Shown one piece after another: positions 18,206 through 27,139 of a stretch of DNA of 64,000 bases. Numbering within the stretch: position 1 is the first letter of the stretch; each line of letters begins with the position of its first letter. Under the pieces are notes generated by a model. It was not told where the DNA came from and made no database searches. It saw nothing but the letters and a program-made list of their open reading frames with translations. Source of the stretch: Flavobacterium commune (GTDB lineage: Bacteria; Bacteroidota; Bacteroidia; Flavobacteriales; Flavobacteriaceae). The position numbers and the translations under genes are program-made. The DNA lies in assembly GCF_001857965.1 (NCBI RefSeq), contig NZ_CP017774.1, positions 992,001 through 1,056,000 on the forward strand, written 5' to 3'.

Positions 18206-19894
18206 ATGAGAAGTGATGAAGTAAAAAAAGGACATCAAAGAACCCCGCATAGATCATTATTTAGAGCAACAGGATTAGTTGACGAGGATTTTGACAAACC
18301 ATTTATTGGTGTTGCCAATTCTTATATCGAAATTATTCCGGGACACTTTTTTTTGGACAGAGTTTCCAGAGTGATCAAAGAAGAAATCAAAGCCAATGGT
18401 TGTGTACCATTTGAATTCAATACAATTGGTGTAGATGACGGTATTGCAATGGGTCACGATGGAATGCTTTTTTCTTTGCCTTCAAGAGAAATCATTGCAA
18501 ACTCTATCGAAACAGTAATGAATGCGCATAAGTTAGACGCTATGATTGCTATTCCTAACTGTGATAAAATTGTTCCCGGAATGATTATGGGAGCTTTGAG
18601 AGTAGATGTTCCAACCATTTTTGTAAGTGGTGGACCAATGAAAAAAGGACATACTAAAGATGGTGTGCCTATCGATTTGGCTACAGCTTTTGAAGCAGTT
18701 GGAAAACACGAATTAGGAGAAATAACCGATGAGGAATTAAAAGACATCGAGTGCAATGCCTGTCCTAGTGGAGGAAGTTGTTCCGGAATGTTTACAGCAA
18801 ACTCCATGAATACCTTAATGGAAGCTATGGGAATTGCACTTCCAGGAAACGGAACGATCCTAGCTTTGACTAAAGAACGTGAAGAATTGTACAGACAAGC
18901 GGCTAGAAGAATCTGCGAAATTGCAAAAGACAGCGCTAAAACTGAAAAATTCAAACTGAGAAATATCCTTAACGAAAATGCCGTAAGAAATGCTTTTGCT
19001 GTAGATATGGCAATGGGAGGAAGTTCGAATACGGTTTTACACATGCTTGCTATTGCTAAAGAAGCTGATGTTGATTTTAACTTGGAAGACATCAATAAAA
19101 TTTCCAAAAGAGTTTCTCATATTGCTAAAATTTCTCCAAGTTTATCAACCGTTCATATGGAAGATATTAATACTGCCGGTGGTGTAAATGCAGTGATGAA
19201 AGAAATGACTAAAAGAGGTGATGATATTTTGTTAGACAACCTGACTATTACCGGAGAAACCGTCTTAGAAAAAATCAAAGACGCTTATATCAAAGACACT
19301 AATATTATCCACACAATTGACAATCCATATTCTCAAGTAGGTGGTTTAGCTGTTTTATATGGTAATTTAGCCGAGCAAGGTGCAGTTATTAAAACGGCTG
19401 GAATTACAGGAGACCGAGTATTTACTGGTAAGGCAGTTTGTTTTGACGGACAGCCGGAAGCTATAGAAGGAATTCTGGGCGGAAAAGTAAAAGCAGGTAA
19501 TGTAGTTGTTATACGTTACGAAGGTCCAAAAGGAGGCCCGGGAATGCAGGAAATGCTGGCACCAACTTCATTAATTATGGGAATGGGACTAGGGAATTCA
19601 GTAGCATTAATTACTGACGGTCGTTTTAGTGGTGCTACCAGAGGAGCATCTATCGGTCACGTATCTCCTGAAGCTGCCGAAGGTGGAATGATTGGTTTAC
19701 TAAAAGACGGAGACGAAATCCATATCGACGTAGATCAATACATCTTATCTGTAAATTTAACAGACGAAGAAATCGCAAAAAGAAAAGCAGAATTTGTTCC
19801 GCTAAAAAAAGAATTAAATTCAAAATGGTTAGGACAATACCGTTCCTTAGTTACTAATGCCAGTAATGGCGCTGTTTTGAAATATGATTTATAA
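18206..19894 (+). CDS. ilvD: Dihydroxy-acid dehydratase
   Basis: Fe-S enzyme that dehydrates 2,3-dihydroxy-isovalerate and -methylvalerate in valine, leucine and isoleucine synthesis. Cluster-ligand cysteines are visible in [10 protein letters not shown] and [14 protein letters not shown]. Family motifs include [36 protein letters not shown] and [11 protein letters not shown]. The length (562 aa) is normal. The usual ilvBNC partners are not adjacent: an intrinsic terminator closes the gene and an unrelated lipoprotein follows. So this copy is a single-gene unit here, or the rest of the pathway is elsewhere. Confidence 0.95.
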   Translation: MRSDEVKKGHQRTPHRSLFRATGLVDEDFDKPFIGVANSYIEIIPGHFFLDRVSRVIKEEIKANGCVPFEFNTIGVDDGIAMGHDGMLFSLPSREIIANSIETVMNAHKLDAMIAIPNCDKIVPGMIMGALRVDVPTIFVSGGPMKKGHTKDGVPIDLATAFEAVGKHELGEITDEELKDIECNACPSGGSCSGMFTANSMNTLMEAMGIALPGNGTILALTKEREELYRQAARRICEIAKDSAKTEKFKLRNILNENAVRNAFAVDMAMGGSSNTVLHMLAIAKEADVDFNLEDINKISKRVSHIAKISPSLSTVHMEDINTAGGVNAVMKEMTKRGDDILLDNLTITGETVLEKIKDAYIKDTNIIHTIDNPYSQVGGLAVLYGNLAEQGAVIKTAGITGDRVFTGKAVCFDGQPEAIEGILGGKVKAGNVVVIRYEGPKGGPGMQEMLAPTSLIMGMGLGNSVALITDGRFSGATRGASIGHVSPEAAEGGMIGLLKDGDEIHIDVDQYILSVNLTDEEIAKRKAEFVPLKKELNSKWLGQYRSLVTNASNGAVLKYDL

Positions 19895-19943
19895 TATTCT
19901 AAAAAAAGATTGAAATCTTAAAACCTCAATCTTTTAAAATAAC

Positions 19944-19985
19944 AAACCTCGTTTTTCTCATTATGAGTAGAAACGAGGTTTTTTT
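19944..19985 (+). terminator. Intrinsic terminator after ilvD
   Basis: Stem AACCTCGTTT (from 19945) pairs with AAACGAGGTT (19971-19980), with additional pairing CTCAT/ATGAG at the loop side, followed by TTTTTTT on the plus strand. Confidence 0.85.
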
Positions 19986-20044
19986 ATGCTCTAAGGTTTC
20001 AAATAAAAACAAAAACTTTTCCTACTCTAAAATAACTATTTTAT

Positions 20045-20052
20045 TATATTTG
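20045..20052 (+). promoter_or_regulatory. -7 box upstream of the unknown lipoprotein
   Basis: TATATTTG matches TAnnTTTG exactly and ends 53 bp before the lipoprotein ATG. The -33 element is not clear. It fits an independent transcript after the ilvD terminator. Confidence 0.45.
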
Positions 20053-20105
20053 AAAACCCTAGCTGTAGTTCTTTTAAACCAATTCAAACAAAATAATCTT
20101 TTAAC

Positions 20106-20582
20106 ATGAAAAAAATAATTATTTTAGGAATGTTTGCGTTAATAGGATGCACAACAAAAAAACAGCTAAACACAGTAGACACAGATAAAGGTATTGGAGA
20201 CACCCGAACAAAAACAGTCGAATACATCAATGATGATACCTATTTATTAACCGAAACAGCTGTTGACAAAACATACGGATATGACAAATCAAACCCCATA
20301 AAAGTGGGTGGTGCACGGGAAAACAGCGGCCCCAGAAACGAAAGAAGATTTTTAAACGCCTTATTTGGCCCAAATGATAAAAAGATGACCTACTACAGAG
20401 CTGGGAGTTGTTGTGCATTTAAAACACCAAATGGCTTTAGCAATATCGGCATGCTTGACAGGTACAGAATAACTGAAATTGGTAGTAAAGACACACTCGA
20501 CATATATATCAATATGTATGATACAGGTGATTTAAAAATCCCTGTTGGACTAAAAGCGAAAGAAAAACCAAAAAAAAACTAA
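20106..20582 (+). CDS. Unknown lipoprotein
   Basis: I do not recognise a functional family. The N-terminus is a lipoprotein signal (ILGMFALIGC, lipid Cys at residue 15), so the 158-aa product is probably anchored in the periplasm or outer membrane. The body has a polar repeat-free sequence with KVGG, GPRNERRFLNALFGP, a paired Cys in AGSCCAFKTPNG, and a C-terminal DTLDIYINMYDTGDLKIPVG that looks like beta structure. The tail is Lys-rich. It is followed 39 bp later by a PH-domain protein and closed by the terminator at 21022-21060, so the two probably form a short operon. Confidence 0.72.
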   Translation: MKKIIILGMFALIGCTTKKQLNTVDTDKGIGDTRTKTVEYINDDTYLLTETAVDKTYGYDKSNPIKVGGARENSGPRNERRFLNALFGPNDKKMTYYRAGSCCAFKTPNGFSNIGMLDRYRITEIGSKDTLDIYINMYDTGDLKIPVGLKAKEKPKKN

Positions 20583-20621
20583 AAAATAAATTTTCAAATA
20601 AATTAACAACTAAAAAATATC

Positions 20622-21002
20622 ATGGGATTATTTTCAGCATTACTTGGAAACGCCGGAACGGTTAGCCAGGAAGATTTACAAAAAGATTACGGAAAGCTAT
20701 TGATTAATGGCGAAGAAATTGAATTAGGTTTTAAACTAATTAGAGATACGTTTATTTTTACCAATAAAAGGCTTATTCTGGTTGACAAACAGGGGCTGAC
20801 AGGCAATAAAATTGAGTACCAATCTATTTCGTATAAAAACATTTCCCGATTTAGCATAGAAACCGCCGGAACTTTTGATTTGGAAGCCGAATTGAAAATC
20901 TGGATTTCCAGCGAACAACATCCCAGCATTAAAAAACAATTCAACAAATCGGTTAATGTATATGATGTCCACAATGTTTTAGCTACTCATGTACTAAAAT
21001 AA
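20622..21002 (+). CDS. Bacterial PH domain protein
   Basis: A 126-aa soluble protein consisting of essentially one bacterial pleckstrin-homology-like domain (bPH_1 type, PF08000 by pattern). It shows a short N-terminal segment, then alternating beta-strands with DTFIFTNKRLILVDKQG, a motif typical of this domain, then YKNISRFSIETAG and a C-terminal helix (NVYDVHNVLATHVL). No signal peptide or membrane segment, so it is cytoplasmic. The function of such stand-alone domains is not established. It follows the unknown lipoprotein and shares a bidirectional terminator with guaB on the other strand; that link is now interrupted by an insertion sequence. Confidence 0.8.
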   Translation: MGLFSALLGNAGTVSQEDLQKDYGKLLINGEEIELGFKLIRDTFIFTNKRLILVDKQGLTGNKIEYQSISYKNISRFSIETAGTFDLEAELKIWISSEQHPSIKKQFNKSVNVYDVHNVLATHVLK

Positions 21003-21021
21003 AAAGATTGCTAAAAAACTA

Positions 21022-21060
21022 AAAAGGGCTGTCCTGAGTTTAATTCAAGACAGCCCTTTT
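21022..21060. terminator. Bidirectional terminator
   Basis: Perfect 12-bp stem AAAAGGGCTGTC (21022-21033) and GACAGCCCTTTT (21049-21060), with T-runs possible on both strands. It serves the PH-domain gene on the plus strand. Before the IS insertion it would have lain about 20 bp beyond the guaB stop on the minus strand. Confidence 0.85.
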
Positions 21061-21079
21061 ATAATGATTTTAGCTTAAA

Positions 21080-21087
21080 AATTATCT
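21080..21087. repeat. IS target site duplication, left copy
   Basis: AATTATCT, identical to 22458-22465 on the other side of the insertion sequence. Eight bases is a usual duplication length for IS256-family elements. A ninth shared base (G) is also the first base of the left terminal repeat. Confidence 0.8.
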
Positions 21088-21134
21088 GACACTATCCCAA
21101 AAAGTGTGTAAGTTGAAAAGTTAAGGCTTCGTTT

Positions 21135-22337
21135 TTATAATCGGAGCCTTTTTTCAAATATAAGGGTAAATTGGTTTAAAACAATTCCCCAATTTTGAAT
21201 AGGCATTGACCATTTTTTGGTCGCTTCTCTTAAAGCCAAAAATACCGATTTTAATACAGCATCATCTGTTGGGAACGACATTTTATTTTTAGTGTATTTT
21301 CTAATTTTTCCGTTTAAGTTCTCGATTAAATTTGTTGTATAAATGATTTTTCTAATTTCAATTGGAAAATCAAAAAATACGGTCAATTCATCCCAGTTAT
21401 CTCGCCAGGATTTAATTGCATAAGAATATTTGGATTCCCATTTGTCTGCAAAATCGTTTAAAGCCAACTCTGCTGCTTGTTTTGTTGGAGCGTTATAAAT
21501 ATGTTTCATATCGGCAGTAAATTGTTTTCGATCCTTCCAAACGACATATTTACAAGCATTTCTAATTTGATGAACCACGCAGATTTGTGTTTGAGATTCA
21601 GGGAAAACACTTCGGATTGTTTGAGTAAATCCATTTAAATTATCGGTAGCTGTAATAAGTATATCTTCAACGCCACGGGCTTTTAAATCAGTCAAAACAC
21701 TCATCCAAAAGCTACTGCTTTCATTCTTACCAAGCCACATTCCTAAAACATCTTTTTTACCATCTCTGTTAAGCCCTACAGCTAAATAAATAGTTTTATT
21801 GATAACTTTCGAACCTTCTCTAACCTTAAAAACAATACCATCCATCCAAACAATTAAATAAAGCTCTTCTAGTGGCCTGTTTTGCCAAGTAACTACTTCA
21901 TTTGTAATTGTGTTGGTAATACGTGATATAGTCGAAGAAGACACTTCAAAATCATATACCTCCTTGATCTGTTCTTCAATATCACTAACACTCATGCCTT
22001 TAGCATAAAGTGAGATGATGACATTTTCAATACCTTGGGCTATATTTTCTCTTTTAGGAACAAGCAGGGGATTAAAGGAAGAATCTCTGTCACGAGGAAC
22101 TTTGATTTCTTGTTGACCAAAAGAGGTCTTTATTTTTTTAGTTCCGTGTCCGTTGCGATAATTACCCTTAGTGGTTTTATCGTGTTTTTCATTGTCTAAA
22201 TGAGCATCAAGTTCGGCTTCGAGCATATGTTCAACAGCTCGTTTGTGCATCGTTTGAAAGAATGAGGTTAAATCTTCTGCATTCTTGAAGGATTTATAGA
22301 AATCCTTGTTGTTTAATAAGTCGTCTTTGTCAATCAT
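21135..22337 (-). CDS. IS256 family transposase (mutator type)
   Basis: DDE transposase of the Mutator/IS256 family (PF00872 pattern), 400 aa, the full family length. The N-terminal part contains the DNA-binding region ([19 protein letters not shown], then the [13 protein letters not shown] motif typical of the family). The catalytic acids appear as D in [10 protein letters not shown] in TATDNLNGF, and E in [26 protein letters not shown] is the conserved segment between the second D and the E. No frameshift or stop is present, so the enzyme is probably active. The gene is oriented in the same direction as guaB, which lies immediately upstream, so guaB readthrough would enter it. Confidence 0.95.
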   Translation of the reverse strand: MIDKDDLLNNKDFYKSFKNAEDLTSFFQTMHKRAVEHMLEAELDAHLDNEKHDKTTKGNYRNGHGTKKIKTSFGQQEIKVPRDRDSSFNPLLVPKRENIAQGIENVIISLYAKGMSVSDIEEQIKEVYDFEVSSSTISRITNTITNEVVTWQNRPLEELYLIVWMDGIVFKVREGSKVINKTIYLAVGLNRDGKKDVLGMWLGKNESSSFWMSVLTDLKARGVEDILITATDNLNGFTQTIRSVFPESQTQICVVHQIRNACKYVVWKDRKQFTADMKHIYNAPTKQAAELALNDFADKWESKYSYAIKSWRDNWDELTVFFDFPIEIRKIIYTTNLIENLNGKIRKYTKNKMSFPTDDAVLKSVFLALREATKKWSMPIQNWGIVLNQFTLIFEKRLRL

Positions 22338-22361
22338 AATTATGTAAGGTTAAAAATAACA

Positions 22362-22429
22362 AAAAGTTATTTCCGAAAAATATTTTTGAGCTTTTTAAAG
22401 GAGCTCAAATATTTTTCAGAATAACTTTT
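22362..22429 (-). promoter_or_regulatory. Long hairpin in the transposase leader
   Basis: Near-perfect arms (22362-22392 and 22402-22429) pair over about 28 bases around a 9-nt loop; the apex pairs GAGCT with AGCTC. On the minus strand the stem is followed by TTTTTGTTATTTTTAA, like a terminator. It lies upstream of the transposase ATG and could block readthrough from outside the element. Confidence 0.6.
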
Positions 22430-22457
22430 CAACTTACACAGTTAGTGAGACACTACC

Positions 22458-22465
22458 AATTATCT
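22458..22465. repeat. IS target site duplication, right copy
   Basis: AATTATCT, the same as 21080-21087. This copy contains the guaB stop codon (TTA on the plus strand at 22460-22462), so guaB remains intact. Confidence 0.8.
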
Positions 22466-23932
22466 GGAATAATTTGGTGCTTCTTTAGTTATCGTAACAT
22501 TATGAGGATGACTTTCAGAAATTCCACTTGAAGTCAAACGTACAAAACGTCCTGTTTCCTGCAAAGTAGCAATATCTTTAGCACCACAGTATCCCATTCC
22601 GGCACGAAGTCCGCCAACAAATTGTAACATACTTTCGTTTAACTCTCCTTTGTAAGGCACACGACCAACGATTCCTTCCGGAACTAATTTCTTTACATCA
22701 TCTTCTACATCTTGGAAATAACGATCTTTAGAACCTGTTTGCATTGCTTCAACAGAACCCATTCCTCTGTATGATTTGAATTTTCTTCCTTCGAAAATGA
22801 TAGTTTCTCCTGGAGATTCTTTAGTTCCTGCTAAAAGAGATCCTAACATCACACAATCAGCACCTGCAGCAATCGCTTTAGGAATATCTCCTGTGTAACG
22901 AATTCCACCATCGGCAATTACAGGAACACCTGAACCTTTGATAGCAGCAGCCACTTCTAAAACCGCTGAAAACTGTGGAAATCCAACACCAGCCACAATA
23001 CGGGTAGTACAAATAGAACCAGGTCCGATTCCTACTTTTACTCCGTCAGCTCCATTTTGAACTAAATATTGAGCTGCTTCAGGAGTTGCAATATTTCCAA
23101 CAATTACATCTAAGTCAGGAAATTGTGCCTTAACTAATTTTAAAACATCAACTACTCCTTTGGTATGTCCATGAGCAGTATCAATAATTACAGCGTCAAC
23201 ACCTGCATTTACTAAAGCCGTAGCTCTTTCAACTGCATCGGCAGTAACTCCTAAGGCAGCAGCTACGCGCAAACGCCCGTATTTATCTTTGTTAGCATTT
23301 GGTTTTTGATTCAATTTAGTAATATCTCTAAATGTAATCAAACCTACTAATTTATTGTCTTTATCAATTACAGGAAGTTTTTCGATTTTATGACCTTGCA
23401 AAACCACTTCAGCCTGCTCTAAGGAAGTACCTTCGGCAACAGTAACTAAGTTGTCCTTAGTCATTACTTCAATGATAGGTCTTGTAGTATTTTTTTCAAA
23501 ACGCAAATCACGGTTAGTAACAATTCCTTTCAAGGTTTGATTTTCATCAACAACCGGAATTCCGCCAATACCAAATTCTTTCATTGCCGCTTTAGCATCA
23601 GCAACAGTCGCATTAAGAGGCAAAGTAACCGGATCGATAATCATACCTGATTCGGCACGTTTTACTTTTCTTACTTTAGCAGCTTGCTGCTCAATAGTCA
23701 TATTTTTATGTAAAACACCAATTCCACCTTCTTGCGCCATAGCAATTGCCATAGAACTTTCGGTAACTGTATCCATAGCAGCAGATACAATAGGAACGTT
23801 AAGTGTAATGTTTCTTGAGAATTTTGTTTTGATACTCACTTCGCGAGGAAGCACCTGCGAGTAGTTAGGAACTAATAATACATCATCGTAAGTTAAACCT
23901 TCGCCGATAATCTTGGAGTTGTGTGCTATCAT
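22460..23932 (-). CDS. guaB: Inosine-5'-monophosphate dehydrogenase
   Basis: NAD-dependent oxidation of IMP to XMP, the committed step of guanine nucleotide synthesis, in the cytosol. The 490-aa length is typical. The N-terminal barrel segment [11 protein letters not shown] is followed by a tandem CBS (Bateman) module at about residues 95-210. The catalytic Cys loop is GPGSICTTR. The barrel motifs [12 protein letters not shown] and MLGSLLAGT bind the phosphate, and [11 protein letters not shown] with YFQ is the flap region. The stop codon lies inside the 8-bp target duplication of the adjacent IS256 element; the C-terminus is unaffected, but the native terminator is now 1.4 kb away. A -7 box is present at 23959-23966. 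Confidence 0.96.
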   Translation of the reverse strand: MIAHNSKIIGEGLTYDDVLLVPNYSQVLPREVSIKTKFSRNITLNVPIVSAAMDTVTESSMAIAMAQEGGIGVLHKNMTIEQQAAKVRKVKRAESGMIIDPVTLPLNATVADAKAAMKEFGIGGIPVVDENQTLKGIVTNRDLRFEKNTTRPIIEVMTKDNLVTVAEGTSLEQAEVVLQGHKIEKLPVIDKDNKLVGLITFRDITKLNQKPNANKDKYGRLRVAAALGVTADAVERATALVNAGVDAVIIDTAHGHTKGVVDVLKLVKAQFPDLDVIVGNIATPEAAQYLVQNGADGVKVGIGPGSICTTRIVAGVGFPQFSAVLEVAAAIKGSGVPVIADGGIRYTGDIPKAIAAGADCVMLGSLLAGTKESPGETIIFEGRKFKSYRGMGSVEAMQTGSKDRYFQDVEDDVKKLVPEGIVGRVPYKGELNESMLQFVGGLRAGMGYCGAKDIATLQETGRFVRLTSSGISESHPHNVTITKEAPNYSR

Positions 23933-23958
23933 GTTGCAATTTCTAGTTGAATTGCGTG

Positions 23959-23966
23959 CAAATATA
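23959..23966 (-). promoter_or_regulatory. -7 box of guaB
   Basis: On the minus strand this reads TATATTTG, an exact TAnnTTTG box ending 26 bp before the guaB ATG. No strong TTG is seen at the usual -33 spacing. Confidence 0.5.
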
Positions 23967-24015
23967 GCAAATTATTTTGAATTTGCTATAATTCGGAATC
24001 CAATTAATTTAAAGC

Positions 24016-25416
24016 TCAATAAGGCGGCTCATTGCTATCTGCGAAAATAAAATTAAATCCAAACTGAAACGAAAGACTATTGGCTTTAGAAACATCGCGG
24101 TATTCCAATAAATTATCAGCCATAAAATACATATTGAACTTCCCGAGATTTGCCGATAATCCCAATCCTACATTAGTATAAGAATAAGAATCCAATGTAT
24201 AGGTTGCCTTTAGTTGCAATTTATCCGAAACATTTCTTTGATAAAAACCCGTCAAAGCTGTTATGGGAAGTCTTGGTGTACTCATCATAAAAAACTGTGC
24301 TCCTACAGCATTTTTATAACGCTTTTCGGTTGCTGTACACACACAATCTTCATCGGTAGAAGTTCCAAACGAATATTGATAGGAAGCATTTAATTTTACA
24401 GGTCGCCAGGTAGTGTATTTGTTATACAAAGTATCTAACGGAATGGCTTCTCTAAAATCATCATAAACACCATCAGGATCATCTGTTCCTGAAAAATTCG
24501 GATTGGTTCCTTCGTATTTATAATAACCTTTCCAGGTAAAATTCTCTACATCTTTAGCATGATTTATAAAACCAACATCTAAAATGCTCCCTGTAATCTG
24601 GATATTTTTTTTAGGATAATAAGTGAATCCAATGTCAAACCCCAAACCCATATCGCCTCCAAGCAACAGTTGTTTTCTAACATCAGTCGCTACATCTCCA
24701 TTATAATTTTCGTCGATATATTTAGAAATCCCGGAAGTATTTAAGGATAAATTGGAATTAATTTCCTGATTATAAACAGTGGTATTGGAATTGGTAGTAA
24801 TTATCGAACCTGAATTATTTGTAGAAGTAGCATTAAATCCACTGAAATAAATTTTTCCTCTGGCTCCTACTATCAGCTTTTCGGAAATATTTTTGTGATA
24901 GCCCAGATGCAAAACCGAAACCAATTCGGATTTCATACTCAAATCGCCTAAGTTAAAAGACTTACCTATGTAATTTTGATTTCCATCTAAGGCTAAAATC
25001 GCCAAATCTCTTGGCATATAAGCAAACAAATCAAACTCCTGATACATTCCGAATGAAAGATACCCTTTGTCTTCAAGCCAATCGCCCAGTTTAATTCCGC
25101 CATTAAAGATCTCGATTTGCTCATTTATAGCTCCATGATCGTTTCGGCTTGTAGAATAAACCACATTTCGCAACTTCTGATTGAAATCGACTCCGTCATT
25201 TGCAAACAAATCATAAACTGAAAATCCGGTCGAACCTACTTTAAAGGACATTCCGGAAAGCAAAGGAACGCCAAAATAATATTTGTACTTAAAATCGGCT
25301 CCGGGATTCAGCATTAAAGACTGAGGCACAGAAGTTAAATTATACAGAATTTGCTTGTTTTGAGAAAAACAACCAACAGAGATAAAAACCAACAAAAATA
25401 AAAGCCTTTTTCTCAT
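24016..25416 (-). CDS. Outer-membrane beta-barrel protein (DUF5723/PorP-SprF-like)
   Basis: A 466-aa protein with a signal peptide (LLFLLVFISVGCFSQN) and a body of alternating amphipathic strands rich in Gly, Tyr and Asn, ending in an aromatic strand (LSFQFGFNFIFA) typical of outer-membrane barrels. The N-terminal NKQILYNLTSVPQSLMLNPG resembles the opening of PorP/SprF-related proteins and of the DUF5723 family. A CVCTATEKRYKNAVG loop is present. It is translationally coupled to the lipoprotein gene upstream through a TAATG overlap, so the two probably work together at the outer membrane. A direct role in type IX secretion is not shown. The family is moderately sure; the function is unknown. 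Confidence 0.75.
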   Translation of the reverse strand: MRKRLLFLLVFISVGCFSQNKQILYNLTSVPQSLMLNPGADFKYKYYFGVPLLSGMSFKVGSTGFSVYDLFANDGVDFNQKLRNVVYSTSRNDHGAINEQIEIFNGGIKLGDWLEDKGYLSFGMYQEFDLFAYMPRDLAILALDGNQNYIGKSFNLGDLSMKSELVSVLHLGYHKNISEKLIVGARGKIYFSGFNATSTNNSGSIITTNSNTTVYNQEINSNLSLNTSGISKYIDENYNGDVATDVRKQLLLGGDMGLGFDIGFTYYPKKNIQITGSILDVGFINHAKDVENFTWKGYYKYEGTNPNFSGTDDPDGVYDDFREAIPLDTLYNKYTTWRPVKLNASYQYSFGTSTDEDCVCTATEKRYKNAVGAQFFMMSTPRLPITALTGFYQRNVSDKLQLKATYTLDSYSYTNVGLGLSANLGKFNMYFMADNLLEYRDVSKANSLSFQFGFNFIFADSNEPPY

Positions 25417-25970
25417 TATATTTCCAAATAAACAGTAGCACTCGAACGCAACACTAAGTTTCCTGTACTATTTTGGTTTAAAGCTGTTCCAGACTTCATT
25501 ACAACTAAAAATCTCATTTTTCTGGCTCTTTTAAGCAAATCCAGTCTGACATTTTCAAATACTTCAGTTCGTGTAACCACATTATTAGCTGAAGCTGAAT
25601 AAGCCGGAATATCAAAAGCTATAGTTGTCAACGCATTACTATTATCATCTAACAAAACAATACTCAACAAAAAAGCTCGGCTAATTGTATTGGTAATTTC
25701 AAAATGGAAATCTGCTTTTTGCAAATAACTATTAAAATACTTGTCTCTAAAAACATCAAAGTTTTGATCATCAGAATCCCAATGATAGGCTGAACCATCA
25801 TCGGCTACAAAAGCTGTTGCGGGAACATCAAAATAACTTAAATTTCCCTCAATAACCGGAGTTAATTTCAAATCGTTGGCCTGATCAAAATTCAAATCAC
25901 TGGAACAGGAGAAAGAGCACATTAAAAAAAGTGCCAGACTCAATACTCTTATAAAATGATATTTTCTCAT
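25416..25970 (-). CDS. Unknown lipoprotein coupled to a beta-barrel protein
   Basis: A 184-aa protein with a lipoprotein signal (LALFLMCSFSC, lipid Cys about residue 22). The remainder looks all-beta, with ATAFVADDGSAYHWDSDDQNFDVF and a C-terminal VLRSSATVYLEI strand. No known catalytic motif is visible. Its stop codon shares one base with the ATG of the downstream barrel gene (TAATG), which implies coupled translation and a joint role, for example a lipoprotein partner of the barrel. The gap to the HMG-CoA lyase gene is 68 bp. Confidence 0.7.
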   Translation of the reverse strand: MRKYHFIRVLSLALFLMCSFSCSSDLNFDQANDLKLTPVIEGNLSYFDVPATAFVADDGSAYHWDSDDQNFDVFRDKYFNSYLQKADFHFEITNTISRAFLLSIVLLDDNSNALTTIAFDIPAYSASANNVVTRTEVFENVRLDLLKRARKMRFLVVMKSGTALNQNSTGNLVLRSSATVYLEI

Positions 25971-26038
25971 CTTTTGTTGATCACAAATTTCAATTTAAGC
26001 AAACGAATAATAATAAACATTTATTACAATTACAACAA

Positions 26039-26902
26039 CTAATAAAAAGTTCCAAATAACTTAGAAGCCTCATTGTAAGCACTTTCAAAACTCAACGGAT
26101 TCAATTTTAAATTCTCTTTATTGACTGTAAAATAAGACAGCAACTTCTCAGTTGGCATATTTCCTGTCAACTCGTCTTTTGCCATTGGGCAACCACCAAA
26201 TCCCTGAATGGCACCATCATATCGACGGCAACCCGCCTGATGGGCTGCTTCTATTTTTTCGAACCATTTATCATAAGTAGTATGCAAATGTGCTCCAAAC
26301 TCAATCTGAGGATATTTTGGAATCAAATTCGAAAATAAGTATTGAATCACTTCCGGCGTAGAACTCCCGATGGTATCCGAAAGTGAAAGTATTTTCACTC
26401 CCATTGCCGCTAATTTTTCAGTCCACTCGCCCACAATATCCACATTCCAAGGATCTCCATAAGGATTACCAAAGCCCATAGACAAATAAGCTACCACTTC
26501 TTTATTATTTTTATCGGCAATTTCCAGAATTTCCTCCAAACTAATAATCGATTCTGCAATGGTTTTATGCGTATTACGCATTTGAAAATTTTCAGAAATT
26601 GAAAAAGGAAAACCCAAATACTGAATGGGCTCGAATTCAGAAGCTGTTTTCGCTCCCTGAGTATTAGCAATAATAGCTAATAATTTACTTGTGGTTTTAG
26701 ATAAATCCAATTGGTCTAGAACAGCAGCTGTATCTTGCATTTGCGGAACTGCTCTTGGCGAAACAAAACTGCCAAAATCGATAGTATCAAATCCTACCCG
26801 CAACAAAGACTGAATGTACGACACTTTCCTTTCGGTAGGAATAAATGTTTTAATGCCTTGCATGGCATCGCGCGGACATTCTATAATTTTGATTGGCTCC
26901 AT
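26039..26902 (-). CDS. Hydroxymethylglutaryl-CoA lyase
   Basis: Cleaves HMG-CoA to acetyl-CoA and acetoacetate, usually the last step of leucine degradation. The 287-aa length is normal for bacterial enzymes. The N-terminal IKIIECPRDAMQGIKTFIP holds the substrate-binding Arg/Asp segment. FGSFVSPRAVPQMQDT follows, and the metal-binding His pair is in GAHLHTT. The family signature loop with catalytic Cys is FGGCPMAKD. The frame is open to 26953, but the ATG at 26902 gives the canonical N-terminus and lies only 7 bp from a well-formed promoter, so the message is probably leaderless or nearly so. Confidence 0.92.
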   Translation of the reverse strand: MEPIKIIECPRDAMQGIKTFIPTERKVSYIQSLLRVGFDTIDFGSFVSPRAVPQMQDTAAVLDQLDLSKTTSKLLAIIANTQGAKTASEFEPIQYLGFPFSISENFQMRNTHKTIAESIISLEEILEIADKNNKEVVAYLSMGFGNPYGDPWNVDIVGEWTEKLAAMGVKILSLSDTIGSSTPEVIQYLFSNLIPKYPQIEFGAHLHTTYDKWFEKIEAAHQAGCRRYDGAIQGFGGCPMAKDELTGNMPTEKLLSYFTVNKENLKLNPLSFESAYNEASKLFGTFY

Positions 26903-26908
26903 AGATTT

Positions 26909-26938
26909 CAAAGATACTAAAACTTGGAAAGCGGCAAA
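26909..26938 (-). promoter_or_regulatory. Promoter of the HMG-CoA lyase gene
   Basis: On the minus strand TTTG (26935-26938) and TATCTTTG (26909-26916) are separated by 18 bp, close to the Bacteroidota TTTG-N19-TAnnTTTG pattern. The box ends 6 bases before the ATG codon at 26900-26902, so transcription should start at or very near the first codon. Confidence 0.65.
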
Positions 26939-26969
26939 ATTTAGAATAAACAAAAAAACGGCCTTTTGT

Positions 26970-27137
26970 TTTACAAAGATTCACAAAGAAAACACACAGC
27001 TACACAAAGAAATTTAAAAAGTTTAATCCCAAAAGTTTGGAAAAAGTATTCGCAAAGTGCACAGAGTTAAAAACAATCTGTTTTTAAGTAAAAAAACTTA
27101 GCGAATCTTAGTCCCTTCTTTGTGAACCTTTGCGAAA
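26970..27137. repeat. Intergenic inverted repeat element
   Basis: Arms TTTACAAAGATTCACAAAGAA (26970-26990) and the near-complement at 27116-27137, reading TTCTTTGTGAACCTTTGCGAAA, enclose about 125 bp. The interior also has TTCGCAAAGTGCACAGAG and CTTAGCGAATCTTAG. The CTTTGCGAA/CTTAGCGAA wording recurs at 60731-60848, suggesting a dispersed noncoding repeat family. No coding potential seen. Confidence 0.55.
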
Positions 27138-27139
27138 TA

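Larger units (their letters stand above)
21088..22457 (-). mobile_element. IS256-family insertion sequence (complete)
   Basis: A 1370-bp element bounded by 36-bp imperfect terminal inverted repeats (21088-21123 and 22422-22457). The inner 19 bases, ending in GTAAGTTGAAAAGTTA, are identical. It is flanked by the 8-bp direct duplication AATTATCT. One intact transposase gene on the minus strand fills most of it. A long hairpin (22362-22429) lies between the right end and the transposase start. Intact ends, intact gene and perfect duplication point to a recent insertion. Confidence 0.88.

Noticed and set aside
18454..19107. 217-codon minus-strand open frame
   Set aside because: It lies wholly inside ilvD in another frame, has no family features, and ilvD motifs are continuous across it.
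26970..27137. CRISPR array
   Set aside because: Only inverted arms and loosely related words are present; there are no regularly spaced direct repeats or cas genes.
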